Source: Aquamicrobium aerolatum DSM 21857 (GTDB lineage Bacteria > Pseudomonadota > Alphaproteobacteria > Rhizobiales > Rhizobiaceae). From it: 64,000 nt of DNA. This document shows, in pieces, positions 1 to 9,319 of this stretch. The notes beneath the pieces were generated by a model. It did no database searches. It was given only the letters and a program-made list of their open reading frames with translations, and was not told the DNA's origin. Position 1 is the first letter of the stretch. Each line of letters begins with the position of its first letter. The DNA is taken from NCBI RefSeq assembly GCF_900113935.1, contig NZ_FORF01000003.1, forward strand, positions 171,710 to 235,709. Direction: 5' to 3'. A program made the position numbers and the translations under genes.

Positions 1-1
1 G

Positions 2-966
2 CATCTGACGATGCGCTTTGGTGGTCTGGTCGCGATCAACGATCTGTCGTTCAATGTCGGGCGGGGCGAAATCACTGCCCTGATCGGGCCGAACGGAGCT
101 GGCAAGACAACCGTCTTCAACTGCGTCACCGGCTTCTACAAGCCGACCGAGGGGCGCATTGCCATGCGCCACGGGCCGGGCCAGCAGCTCGACGCGATCA
201 GGCAGCTGACGGCGGGCGGACTGAAGTCGCAGAAGACGCCTGAAGGCGGCGTCTTCCTGCTGGAACGGATGCCCGACTTCGAGATTTCGCAGAAGGCGAA
301 AGTCGCGCGCACCTTCCAGAACATCCGCCTGTTTGGCGGCATGACGGTGCTGGAAAACCTCCTGGTGGCGCAGCACAACCGGCTGATGGTGGCCTCCGGC
401 TTCACGCTGGGCGGCATCGTCGGACTGCCCGGATTCCGCAAGGCCGAGCAGGAAGCGATCGACAAGGCGGTCTACTGGCTGGAACAGGTCCGGCTGATCG
501 ACCGCGCGGACGACCCGGCGGCCGATCTGCCCTATGGCGATCAGCGCCGGCTGGAAATTGCCCGCGCGATGTGCACGGAGCCGTTGCTGTTATGTCTCGA
601 TGAACCGGCAGCTGGCCTCAACCCGCGCGAATCGTCGGAACTGAACGAGCTTCTGCAATATATCCGCAAGAACCATGAGACCTCGATCCTGCTGATCGAG
701 CACGACATGGGTGTGGTGATGGAGATTTCGGACCATATCATCGTGCTCGACTATGGCGTGAAGATCTCCGATGGCGATGCCAATTTCGTGCGCAACGATC
801 CCCGCGTGATTGCCGCCTATCTCGGCGTCGATGACGAGGAAATCGAGGAGCAGCCCGAAATCGCCGCACTGGTCGTCCAGGCAATCGGCGAAGAGGCGGT
901 GGAGGAAGCCGGATTGACGATCCCGAAAGGCACCGTTGACGAAGACGGCAAGACGGGAGGCGACGC

Positions 967-970
<4 letters not shown>
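2..970 (+). CDS. livG: Branched-chain amino-acid ABC transporter ATPase LivG (5' end outside window)
   Basis: One of two cytoplasmic ATPases that energise a high-affinity branched-chain amino-acid (or related amide/amino-acid) importer. The reading frame is open from the first bases (HLT before MRFGGL), as in LivG proteins, so the true start lies upstream of the window. Visible motifs are Walker A GPNGAGKT near residue 26 of the ATG at 11, the LivG-type signature YGDQRRLEIAR, Walker B LLLCLDEP and the switch histidine in IEHD. The C-terminus carries about 60 extra acidic residues beyond the usual LivG end. The stop overlaps the livF start by 4 bases (ATGA), indicating translational coupling. 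The permeases livH and livM probably precede it outside the window. Confidence 0.93.
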
Positions 971-1704
<734 letters not shown>

Positions 1705-1717
1705 GCGGAGAGCGAAC

Positions 1718-2050
1718 ATGGAACATCAGAACACGCTTATCTGGGAAGTCACCATGTGGGAGTTCCTGTTTGTCACGGTCATCCTGGCAGGCGGGGCCGC
1801 CTATATGACGGGCCGCGCGATGGCGAATGTGTGGAATGGCATCGGGCAGCTGATCGTCTACATGGTGCTTTTGGCGCTGGCGACGCGGTTCATTCATTTC
1901 GCCCTGTTTCAGGGCACGCTGCTGTCGCTGCACTATTATCTCGTCGACCTGATCGTGCTGGTCTGCATCGGTCTTGTCGGCTTCAGGGTGACGCGGCGCA
2001 AGCAGATGGCACGACAATATGGCTTCCTCGGCGCAGAGCAGCGGGGTTGA
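1718..2050 (+). CDS. DUF6867 family small membrane protein of the liv operon
   Basis: A 110-residue protein starting at the ATG at 1718, preceded by GGAGAGCGAAC; the frame is open further upstream, but only inside livF. It has about three hydrophobic segments (WEFLFVTVILAGGAAYMTG, IGQLIVYMVLLALA, YYLVDLIVLVCIGLVGF) and a basic C-terminal tail (RRKQMARQYGF). The sequence and its place next to livF match the family of unknown function that accompanies Liv-type transporters in Rhizobiales. A role in assembling or modulating the permease is inference from position only. Confidence 0.8.
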   Translation: MEHQNTLIWEVTMWEFLFVTVILAGGAAYMTGRAMANVWNGIGQLIVYMVLLALATRFIHFALFQGTLLSLHYYLVDLIVLVCIGLVGFRVTRRKQMARQYGFLGAEQRG

Positions 2051-2237
2051 CACAGCAGATGAAAGTCGCGGCTTACAGTTTACTGTCTTTTACGTTCGAA
2101 AGAACTGGTCTTTATTTAACCGGAGATTTCGGTTTCTATACCAATCAAGCGGGTCGCAAGCACTCGCAGGTCGTCGGGTCCGGGATCGACACCATCCCTT
2201 CCGGCGCATCATCGTCTGGTGTTTAATGGGAGCGAGC
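2051..2237 (+). promoter_or_regulatory. Intergenic region carrying the substrate-binding-protein promoter
   Basis: A 187-base gap with an AT-rich patch around 2085-2125, between the DUF6867 gene and the substrate-binding protein. It could hold a separate promoter, which is usual for binding proteins made in excess over the membrane components. No operator or riboswitch is recognisable. Confidence 0.3.
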
Positions 2238-3338
2238 ATGAAAAAGATACTTTTGGCAGGCGTTGCGCTTGGCGTCGCATTTTCCGGCCCCGCATTCGCT
2301 GACATTCTCATCGGAACTGCCGGGCCGATGACGGGGCAGTACGCCTCGTTCGGTGCGCAGTTCAAGATTGGCGCCGAACAGGCCGTCGAGGACATCAATG
2401 CCGCTGGTGGCGTCAATGGCGAAATGCTGAAACTGTTTGTCGGCGACGACGCATGCGACCCCAAGCAGGCCGTTGCTGTCGCCAACCAGGCCGCTTCGGA
2501 AGGCGTGGTCTTCATGGCCGGTCACTTCTGCTCAGGCTCGTCAATCCCGGCTTCGGAGGTCTATTTCGAAGAAGGCATCATCCAGATTTCGCCCGGCTCG
2601 ACCAACCCGACCTACACCGACAATCGACCGGGGCCTGGCATCTACCGCATGTGCGGCCGCGATGACCAGCAGGGCGATGTTGCCGGCGCTTTCCTGATGG
2701 ACAAGTTTGCCGACAAGAAGATCGCTTTCGTTCACGACAAGACCGCTTATGGCAAGGGTCTCGCCGACGCGACGATGGCGGTCTATGAAAAGCTCGGCGG
2801 CAAGCCTGCCATGTACGAAGCCTATACGGCTGGCGAAAAGGATTATAACGCGCTGGTCTCGAAGCTGAAGGCCGAGGGCATTGGCGTTCTCTATGTCGGC
2901 GGTTATCACACCGAGGCCGGTTTGATGGCGCGCCAGATGCGCGAGCAGGGGCTCGACACCGTGATGGTTTCGGGCGACGCGCTCGTCACCGACGAGTTCT
3001 GGGCGATCACCGGCGATGCCGGCGAAGGCACGCTGATGACATTCTCGCCGGACCCGCGCAAGAACCCCGACATTGCGCCGCTGGTCGAGAAGTTCCGCGC
3101 CAAGGGCGTCGAGCCGGAAGGCTATGTGCTGTACACCTACGCAGCGATCCAGGCCTGGACCGATGCGGCCAAGGCGGCCGGCTCCACCGATCGTGAGGCT
3201 GTCATCAAGCAGCTCGACGACAGCACGTTCAAGACCGTTCTGGGCGATTCAAACTTCGACGAGAAGGGCGACATCAAGCTGCCGGGCTACGTTTTCTACG
3301 AGTGGAAGAACGGCAGCTACGACTATCTCGAGAACTGA
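2238..3338 (+). CDS. Branched-chain amino-acid ABC transporter substrate-binding protein
   Basis: Periplasmic receptor of the Leu/Ile/Val-binding family (Peripla_BP_6), 366 residues from the ATG at 2238, which follows GGGAGC. An ATG at 2226 is also in frame but less well placed. The signal peptide is MKKILLAGVALGVAFSGPAFA, cleaved before DILIG. Family features follow: the IGTAGPMTGQYASFG opening, EQAVEDINAAGGVNG, and the SGSSIPASEVYFEEG ligand-pocket region. It lies downstream of livGF and a small membrane protein on the same strand and is followed by a strong terminator. Ligand class (LIV versus other amino acids or amides) is not determined by sequence alone. Confidence 0.92.
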   Translation: MKKILLAGVALGVAFSGPAFADILIGTAGPMTGQYASFGAQFKIGAEQAVEDINAAGGVNGEMLKLFVGDDACDPKQAVAVANQAASEGVVFMAGHFCSGSSIPASEVYFEEGIIQISPGSTNPTYTDNRPGPGIYRMCGRDDQQGDVAGAFLMDKFADKKIAFVHDKTAYGKGLADATMAVYEKLGGKPAMYEAYTAGEKDYNALVSKLKAEGIGVLYVGGYHTEAGLMARQMREQGLDTVMVSGDALVTDEFWAITGDAGEGTLMTFSPDPRKNPDIAPLVEKFRAKGVEPEGYVLYTYAAIQAWTDAAKAAGSTDREAVIKQLDDSTFKTVLGDSNFDEKGDIKLPGYVFYEWKNGSYDYLEN

Positions 3339-3364
3339 TAGCAGCCGAAACGTTGCTGATCTGA

Positions 3365-3397
3365 AAAAAACCCGGCGGGAAACTGCCGGGTTTTTTT
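3365..3397 (+). terminator. Rho-independent terminator of the liv operon
   Basis: Arms AAACCCGGC (3368-3376) and GCCGGGTTT (3385-3393) enclose a short loop, and the stem runs into seven consecutive T residues. It lies 27 bases after the binding-protein stop. Confidence 0.9.
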
Positions 3398-3498
3398 GTA
3401 GCCACGAAAATATTGCAAAGCACCATTTTGGGTTGCGTTGCAGCATTGTGCGCGTATTCTCCGCCCCAACGAATTTCTGTTCGCAGGGAGAGAGCCGC

Positions 3499-6400
3499 GT
3501 GAAGATCAGGAAGCTACTCGTCGCCAACCGTTCCGAAATCGCAATCCGCGTATTTCGGGCTGCCAATGAACTGGGCATTACCACGGTTGCAATCTGGGCT
3601 GAGGAGGACAAATACGCGCTGCACCGCTTCAAGGCGGACGAATCCTATCAGGTCGGGCGCGGCCCGCATCTGCAGCGTGATCTGGGGCCAATCGAGAGCT
3701 ATCTGTCGATCGAGGAAGTGATCCGTGTCGCCCGGCTGTCCGGCGCAGATGCGATCCATCCAGGTTATGGGCTGCTTTCCGAAAGCCCCGAATTTGCCGA
3801 TGCGTGTGCGCAAGCCGGCATCCTGTTCATCGGTCCTCGCCCCGACACCATGCGCAAGCTTGGCAACAAGGTTGCGGCGCGCAACCTTGCCATCGATGTG
3901 GGCGTGCCGGTGATCCCGGCAACGCAACCGCTGCCGGACGACATCGAAGAGGTGGCGCGGATGGCCGACGAGATCGGCTATCCGCTGATGCTCAAGGCCT
4001 CCTGGGGCGGCGGCGGGCGCGGCATGCGCGTCATCCGCGCAAGAGAGGATCTGGCGCGCGAGGTCAACGAAGCACGGCGCGAGGCCAGGGCCGCCTTCGG
4101 CAAGGACGAGGTCTATCTGGAAAAGCTGATCGAGCGCGCGCGCCACGTCGAGGTGCAGGTGCTCGGCGACACGCATGGCAATGCCGTGCATCTGTTCGAG
4201 CGCGATTGCTCGATCCAGCGGCGCAACCAGAAGGTCGTCGAACGCGCGCCGGCACCCTATCTGGACGACGCCCAGCGCAACGAACTGAGCGGCTACGCGC
4301 TGAAGATTGCCAGGGCGACGGATTATGTCGGCGCAGGCACGGTCGAGTTCCTGATGGATGCCGACACCGGCAAATTCTACTTCATCGAGGTCAATCCGCG
4401 CATTCAGGTTGAGCATACGGTGACCGAGCAGGTGACCGGCATCGACATCGTCAAGGCGCAGATCCATCTGCTGGAAGGCGCGGTGATCGGAACGCCGGAA
4501 TCAGGCGTGCCGGCGCAGGCCGACATTCATCTCAACGGTCACGCGCTTCAGTGCCGCATCACCACCGAAGACCCCGAGCAGAATTTCATCCCCGATTATG
4601 GCCGCATTACCGCCTACCGCTCGGCTGCCGGTTTCGGCATCCGGCTCGATGGCGGCACGGCCTATTCGGGCGCGATCATCACCCGCTATTACGACCCGCT
4701 GCTGGTCAAGGTGACCGCGTCGGGCGCGACGGCGGACGAAGCGATCGCACGCATGGAGCGGGCGCTGCGCGAATTCCGCATTCGCGGCGTGGCGACCAAT
4801 CTGACCTTTCTCGAAGCGATCATCGGCCATCCGCATTTCCGCGACAATTCCTATACGACGCGCTTCATCGACTCGACGCCGGAACTGTTCACCCATGTGC
4901 GTCGCCAGGACCGCGCCACCAAGCTTCTGAACTATCTTGCCGATGTGACGGTCAACGGCCATCCCGAGACGCGCGGTCGACCGCAACCGGATGCGCATGT
5001 CGCCGCGCCGCGCGTGCCCTATATCGAAGCGGACATTCAGGACGGCACGCGCCAGCTTCTGGAAGAACTCGGGCCGCGCAAATTTGCCGAATGGATGCGG
5101 GCACAAGAGCGGGTGCTGGTGACTGACACGACGATGCGCGATGGGCATCAGTCGCTGCTGGCAACCCGGATGCGCACCTTCGACATTGCCGGTATTGCGG
5201 GGGTCTATGCGCGTGCGCTGCCGCAGCTTTTGTCGCTGGAATGCTGGGGCGGAGCGACATTCGACGTGTCGATGCGGTTCCTGACCGAAGACCCTTGGGA
5301 GCGGCTCGCCAAGGTGCGCGAGGCGGCCCCAAACGTGTTGCTGCAGATGTTGCTGCGTGGGGCAAACGGCGTCGGCTACACCAACTATCCCGACAATGTC
5401 GTGCGCTATTTCGTCAAGCAGGCGGCGGAGGGCGGGATCGACCTTTTCCGTGTTTTCGACTGTCTCAACTGGGTCGAGAACATGCGCGTGGCGATGGACG
5501 CGGTGATCGAGGAAGGCAAGCTGTGCGAGGCCGCGATCTGCTATACCGGCGATATTCTTGACCCGGAACGCGCCAAGTATGACCTGAAATACTATGTCTC
5601 GCTGGCGAAGGAACTGGAGGCGGCGGGCGCGCATATCATCGCGGTCAAGGATATGGCGGGGCTTTTGAAGCCAGCGGCGGCGAAAGTGCTTTTCAGGACG
5701 CTGCGCGAGGAAACCGAGCTTCCGATCCATTTCCACACCCACGACACATCCGGCATTGCGGCTGCGACCGTGTTGGCGGCGGTGGAGGCGGGTGTTGATG
5801 CGATCGACGCGGCAATGGACGCACTGTCGGGCAATACGTCTCAACCGTGCCTCGGCTCAATCGTGCAGGCGCTGCACGGCGATGCGCGCGATACGGGGCT
5901 CGATGCCGACTGGATCCGTCGCATCTCGTTCTATTGGGAAGGCGTGCGCAACCAGTATCGCGCTTTTGAGAGTGACCTGAAGGGGCCGGCTTCCGAGGTC
6001 TATCTGCATGAGATGCCGGGAGGCCAGTTCACCAATCTGAAGGAGCAGGCACGCAGCCTTGGGCTTGACGCGCGCTGGAACGAAGTGGCGCAGGCCTATC
6101 ACGACGTCAACCTGATGTTCGGTGATATCGTCAAGGTGACGCCATCCTCGAAGGTGGTGGGCGACATGGCGCTGATGATGGTAAGCCAGGACCTCACCGT
6201 CGCCGATGTCGAAAATCCCCACAAGGATATCGCGTTCCCGGATTCGGTGGTGTCGATGCTGCGTGGCGATCTGGGGCAATCTCCGGGCGGCTGGCCGGAG
6301 GGCTTGCAGAAAAAGGCGCTGAAGGGCGACACGCCGATCACCGTGCGACCGGGCTCGCTGCTGGCGCCGGCTGATCTTGACGCGGACCGGGCGGGCATCG

Positions 6401-6957
6401 AGCAGACGCTGGAGCGCGAACTGTCGGATGCGGAATTCGCCTCCTGGCTGATGTATCCGAAAGTGTTCACCGATTTTGCCGCTGCACAGGGCGAATATGG
6501 GCCGGTGAGCGTCCTGCCGACTCCGTCCTATTTCTACGGAATGGCACCGGAAGAAGAGGTTCAGGTCGATATCGAACGCGGCAAGACGCTGGTCATCCGT
6601 TGTCTTGCGCTCGGCGATACCGACGACAAGGGCATGGTGACGGTGTTTTTCGAGCTGAACGGACAGCCGCGCCGCGTGAAGGTGCCGGACCGCCGACATG
6701 GCGCCGCCGCAAGCCGCGCGCGACGCAAGGCGGAGCCCGGCAATGCCGGACACGTTGCTGCGCCAATGCCAGGCGCAGTCTCGACCGTTCTGATCAAGGT
6801 CGGCCAGAAGGTGGCTGCTGGAGACGTGCTGTTGTCGCTGGAGGCGATGAAGATGGAGACGGCACTGCATGCCGAGCGCGACGGCGAGATCGCCGAAGTG
6901 CTCGTGGTGGCGGGCGATCAGGTCGACGCCAAGGATCTGCTCGTCGTCTATTCGTAG
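3499..6957 (+). CDS. pyc: Pyruvate carboxylase
   Basis: Biotin-dependent anaplerotic enzyme: pyruvate + bicarbonate + ATP to oxaloacetate. It starts at the GTG at 3499 after GGGAGAGAG, giving 1152 residues, the usual length for rhizobial Pyc; the open frame further upstream runs through intergenic DNA. The biotin carboxylase domain comes first (IRKLLVANRSEIAIRV; ATP grasp GGGGRGMRV; FIEVNPRIQVEHTVTEQ). The carboxyltransferase domain follows (TTMRDGHQSLLATRMRT; HFHTHDTSG). The C-terminal biotinyl domain has EAMKMET, with the biotinylated lysine at residue 1118. All catalytic segments look intact. It is monocistronic, and its end overlaps the convergent SH3-domain gene by 10 bases. Confidence 0.97.
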   Translation: MKIRKLLVANRSEIAIRVFRAANELGITTVAIWAEEDKYALHRFKADESYQVGRGPHLQRDLGPIESYLSIEEVIRVARLSGADAIHPGYGLLSESPEFADACAQAGILFIGPRPDTMRKLGNKVAARNLAIDVGVPVIPATQPLPDDIEEVARMADEIGYPLMLKASWGGGGRGMRVIRAREDLAREVNEARREARAAFGKDEVYLEKLIERARHVEVQVLGDTHGNAVHLFERDCSIQRRNQKVVERAPAPYLDDAQRNELSGYALKIARATDYVGAGTVEFLMDADTGKFYFIEVNPRIQVEHTVTEQVTGIDIVKAQIHLLEGAVIGTPESGVPAQADIHLNGHALQCRITTEDPEQNFIPDYGRITAYRSAAGFGIRLDGGTAYSGAIITRYYDPLLVKVTASGATADEAIARMERALREFRIRGVATNLTFLEAIIGHPHFRDNSYTTRFIDSTPELFTHVRRQDRATKLLNYLADVTVNGHPETRGRPQPDAHVAAPRVPYIEADIQDGTRQLLEELGPRKFAEWMRAQERVLVTDTTMRDGHQSLLATRMRTFDIAGIAGVYARALPQLLSLECWGGATFDVSMRFLTEDPWERLAKVREAAPNVLLQMLLRGANGVGYTNYPDNVVRYFVKQAAEGGIDLFRVFDCLNWVENMRVAMDAVIEEGKLCEAAICYTGDILDPERAKYDLKYYVSLAKELEAAGAHIIAVKDMAGLLKPAAAKVLFRTLREETELPIHFHTHDTSGIAAATVLAAVEAGVDAIDAAMDALSGNTSQPCLGSIVQALHGDARDTGLDADWIRRISFYWEGVRNQYRAFESDLKGPASEVYLHEMPGGQFTNLKEQARSLGLDARWNEVAQAYHDVNLMFGDIVKVTPSSKVVGDMALMMVSQDLTVADVENPHKDIAFPDSVVSMLRGDLGQSPGGWPEGLQKKALKGDTPITVRPGSLLAPADLDADRAGIEQTLERELSDAEFASWLMYPKVFTDFAAAQGEYGPVSVLPTPSYFYGMAPEEEVQVDIERGKTLVIRCLALGDTDDKGMVTVFFELNGQPRRVKVPDRRHGAAASRARRKAEPGNAGHVAAPMPGAVSTVLIKVGQKVAAGDVLLSLEAMKMETALHAERDGEIAEVLVVAGDQVDAKDLLVVYS

Positions 6958-7646
6958 GACAGGAAGCTCTTGTAGACATAGCCGGAGCGGCCTTCATAGA
7001 CGGTCGCGCACCAGTTGCAGTCGGCTTCGGCCTGAATGCGGGTGCGCGCCGGCACCACGGCCAGCACTTCGGCCTCGTCGCTCGGGCCGGAGCGCATGTT
7101 GACATGGCCGGTGGTGGTGGCGTTGCGCAGATTGTCGGCCGTGCCGATGGCGGTCTGGCCGGAGGTACTGTCGGAAGCATCATGGCCTCGAGCGCGCTGG
7201 TTCGATTCCAGCGCTGCGATCTCGGCCTCGGTTTCGGCGACCTCGACCGAAGGCAGCAGCGCGTTTCCGGTTGGAATTGCAGAAAGGATTGATCCGGTTG
7301 CGGCGGGGTCAGGCGCGGCCTGAACTGTCGCACCTTCGTCGCTGATCGTCGCTTCAGTCACCGCTGCTGGCTCTTGTGCAGGCGGCGTGGCCGGTTGAAC
7401 GGAAGCGGTTTGCGCGATCGTTGCCGCAGGCTCCTGTTGAGCGGGTGCTTGCGCCTCGATATCTGCCGTATGAAGCAGGCTGGCGATCACGACGACCAGC
7501 GCCAGGCCACCGACAATTGTGAAAGCGATGGGGGCGAGGGCAGATGGCAGACGCTCGCTGAAGGAGATCGGGGGGCTCGATTGCTGGGACAGGGGTGAAA
7601 GGAAAGGTGTTTCCTTTGGTGGTTTGGCCCTGAAAAACCTTTTCAT
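6948..7646 (-). CDS. Membrane-anchored SH3-domain protein
   Basis: About 232 residues from the ATG at 7646, which follows GGAG; an upstream ATG at 7673 lacks a good ribosome-binding site. The order is: short basic N-terminus (MKRFFRAKPPKE), one membrane segment (APIAFTIVGGLALVVVIASLL), a long Ala/Pro/Gln/Glu-rich linker, and a C-terminal bacterial SH3 domain (GHVNMRSGPSDEAEVLAVV ... GYVYKSFL). This places the SH3 domain in the periplasm, where such domains commonly bind peptidoglycan. Function otherwise unknown. Confidence 0.85.
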   Translation of the reverse strand: MKRFFRAKPPKETPFLSPLSQQSSPPISFSERLPSALAPIAFTIVGGLALVVVIASLLHTADIEAQAPAQQEPAATIAQTASVQPATPPAQEPAAVTEATISDEGATVQAAPDPAATGSILSAIPTGNALLPSVEVAETEAEIAALESNQRARGHDASDSTSGQTAIGTADNLRNATTTGHVNMRSGPSDEAEVLAVVPARTRIQAEADCNWCATVYEGRSGYVYKSFLSYE

Positions 7647-7878
7647 GACAGGATTCTCCGCTCGTGCGGCCATCGGCGAAATCGCTTCGTCAGCAAAAAA
7701 AGATCGCCGGGGCTCTCGCAGCTTTCTTGGAACCGGAATGTGGCCGGTATTGGTCCGTATTGCGGCAATCCCACATCGTGATCTGCTGCGTGTGAATGCG
7801 CGACGCCCGCGTAGTCACAATGGCGCTTGACGGCAGCCTGAACCGATCTAGCGTGCGCCCCGGATGAAGGGTTTCGGC

Positions 7879-9051
7879 ATGACCATTACAGAACGACAGG
7901 CCCGGTTTGGACGATGGGCAATGACGGCGATGTTTCTCGCCAACGGGTTCATCATCGGCAGCTGGGCACCGCAGATTCCGCTGGTGATGAGCCGGCTTGC
8001 GATCAACGAGACATTGCTCGGCGTGCTCATCCTGCTGTTCGGGATAGGCGCTTTGATCGCCATGCCGTCCTGCGGCTATCTGATGGGACGCCATGGCTCT
8101 CGCCGGGTGTTGCGGGTGTTCGCGCTGATGTCCTGTCTTGGACTGCCGCTGGTGGTGCTTGCGCCAAACTTCTGGGCGGTGATGCCGGCGATGGTGTTTT
8201 TCGGCGCGGCTGTCGGCGGCATGGACGTGACCATGAACACCAATGCGGTGGCCGTCGAACAGCATCTGGGCCGTGCCATCATGTCGTCTTCGCATGGCTT
8301 CTGGAGCCTTGGCGGATTCTTTGGCGGCGGTCTCGGTGGCATCGCCATTCAGAAGGCCGGCTATCTGGTCCATGCCGGGGTCGTGACGGGCGTCGTGCTC
8401 GCCGTGGTTCTGACAGCGTGGCATTTTCTGCTGGCCGATCCGCACCGGCAGGTTGATGAACACAGGCAGGCGACCAGGTTTTCCTGGCCGTCCAGTCCCC
8501 TGATCTATCTGATCGGGTCTGTGGCGCTGTTTTCAATGATCCCGGAAGGGGCGGTGCTCGACTGGGCTGCGCTCTATCTGCAGCAGGAGCTGGGGGCGGA
8601 CATTGCAATGGCAGGTTTTGCCTTCGCCGCCTTCTCCGGTGCAATGGCTGTGATGCGCTTTCTGGGCGATCGGGTGCGGGCACGATTTGGGGCGGTTCGC
8701 ACGCTGCGTGTTTCGGCTCTGATTGCCGCGACCGGGATACTCGTGGCCGGTCTTGCAACGTCGCCGCTAGTGGCGATCGGCGCTTTCGCCTTTGCCGGTC
8801 TGGGGATCGCCAACATGGTGCCGATCGCATTTTCGGCGGCCGGCAATCAGGATGGCGTGGCACCGGGAACCGGGATGAGTGTCGTGACGACGATGGGCTA
8901 TTCCGGGATTCTGGTTGCGCCTTCGGTCGTTGGGTTCGTCGGCGAGCGCACGGGTTTTGGACCCATTTATGTGGCGCTCGCCGTCTTGCTCGTGATCGTC
9001 TGCGTGAAGGCCGACCTGGTGCGCAGCGCGGACTTCACCCATCGGCGCTAA
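7879..9051 (+). CDS. MFS transporter, YbjJ-like
   Basis: Inner-membrane transporter of the major facilitator superfamily, about 390 residues with around 12 hydrophobic segments. The ATG at 7879 follows AAGGG at suitable spacing; the ATG at 7864 is an alternative. After the first helix comes FLANGFIIGSWAPQIPLVM, then the loop motif GYLMGRHGSRRVLR between helices 2 and 3, and a repeat in the second half (RFLGDRVRARFGAVRTLR). The closest family by pattern is the YbjJ/fucose-permease-like group; the substrate is unknown. The gene stands alone between an oppositely oriented SH3-domain gene and a DUF3309 gene. Confidence 0.88.
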   Translation: MTITERQARFGRWAMTAMFLANGFIIGSWAPQIPLVMSRLAINETLLGVLILLFGIGALIAMPSCGYLMGRHGSRRVLRVFALMSCLGLPLVVLAPNFWAVMPAMVFFGAAVGGMDVTMNTNAVAVEQHLGRAIMSSSHGFWSLGGFFGGGLGGIAIQKAGYLVHAGVVTGVVLAVVLTAWHFLLADPHRQVDEHRQATRFSWPSSPLIYLIGSVALFSMIPEGAVLDWAALYLQQELGADIAMAGFAFAAFSGAMAVMRFLGDRVRARFGAVRTLRVSALIAATGILVAGLATSPLVAIGAFAFAGLGIANMVPIAFSAAGNQDGVAPGTGMSVVTTMGYSGILVAPSVVGFVGERTGFGPIYVALAVLLVIVCVKADLVRSADFTHRR

Positions 9052-9064
9052 AGCGCTGTTGTTG

Positions 9065-9223
9065 CTAGATGCGTCCCATCAGAAGCAGGATCAGCACCAC
9101 CACCAGAATGACGCCGAGAATGCCGGATGGACCATAGCCCCAGCCGCGCGAATGCGGCCATGCGGGAATGGCACCGAGGAGGATGAGGACGAGAATGATA
9201 ACGAGAATTGTACCGAGTGACAT
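9065..9223 (-). CDS. DUF3309 small hydrophobic protein
   Basis: A 52-residue protein starting MSLGTILVIILVLILLG. It has two hydrophobic stretches around the motif AWPHSRGWGYGPSG, followed by ILGVILVVVLILLLMGRI, which is the complete DUF3309 pattern found in many proteobacteria, often next to stress or membrane genes. Function unknown. It converges with the MFS gene, with 13 bases between stops. Confidence 0.88.
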   Translation of the reverse strand: MSLGTILVIILVLILLGAIPAWPHSRGWGYGPSGILGVILVVVLILLLMGRI

Positions 9224-9319
9224 GGTGACCCCTTCGCAAAATGCGTCAACGGGAAAACAATGTCTGGTGGTCTGGAATGGTTCCCGGCGACACGCATGAT
9301 GTGTCGCCGGGCTTAAGGT

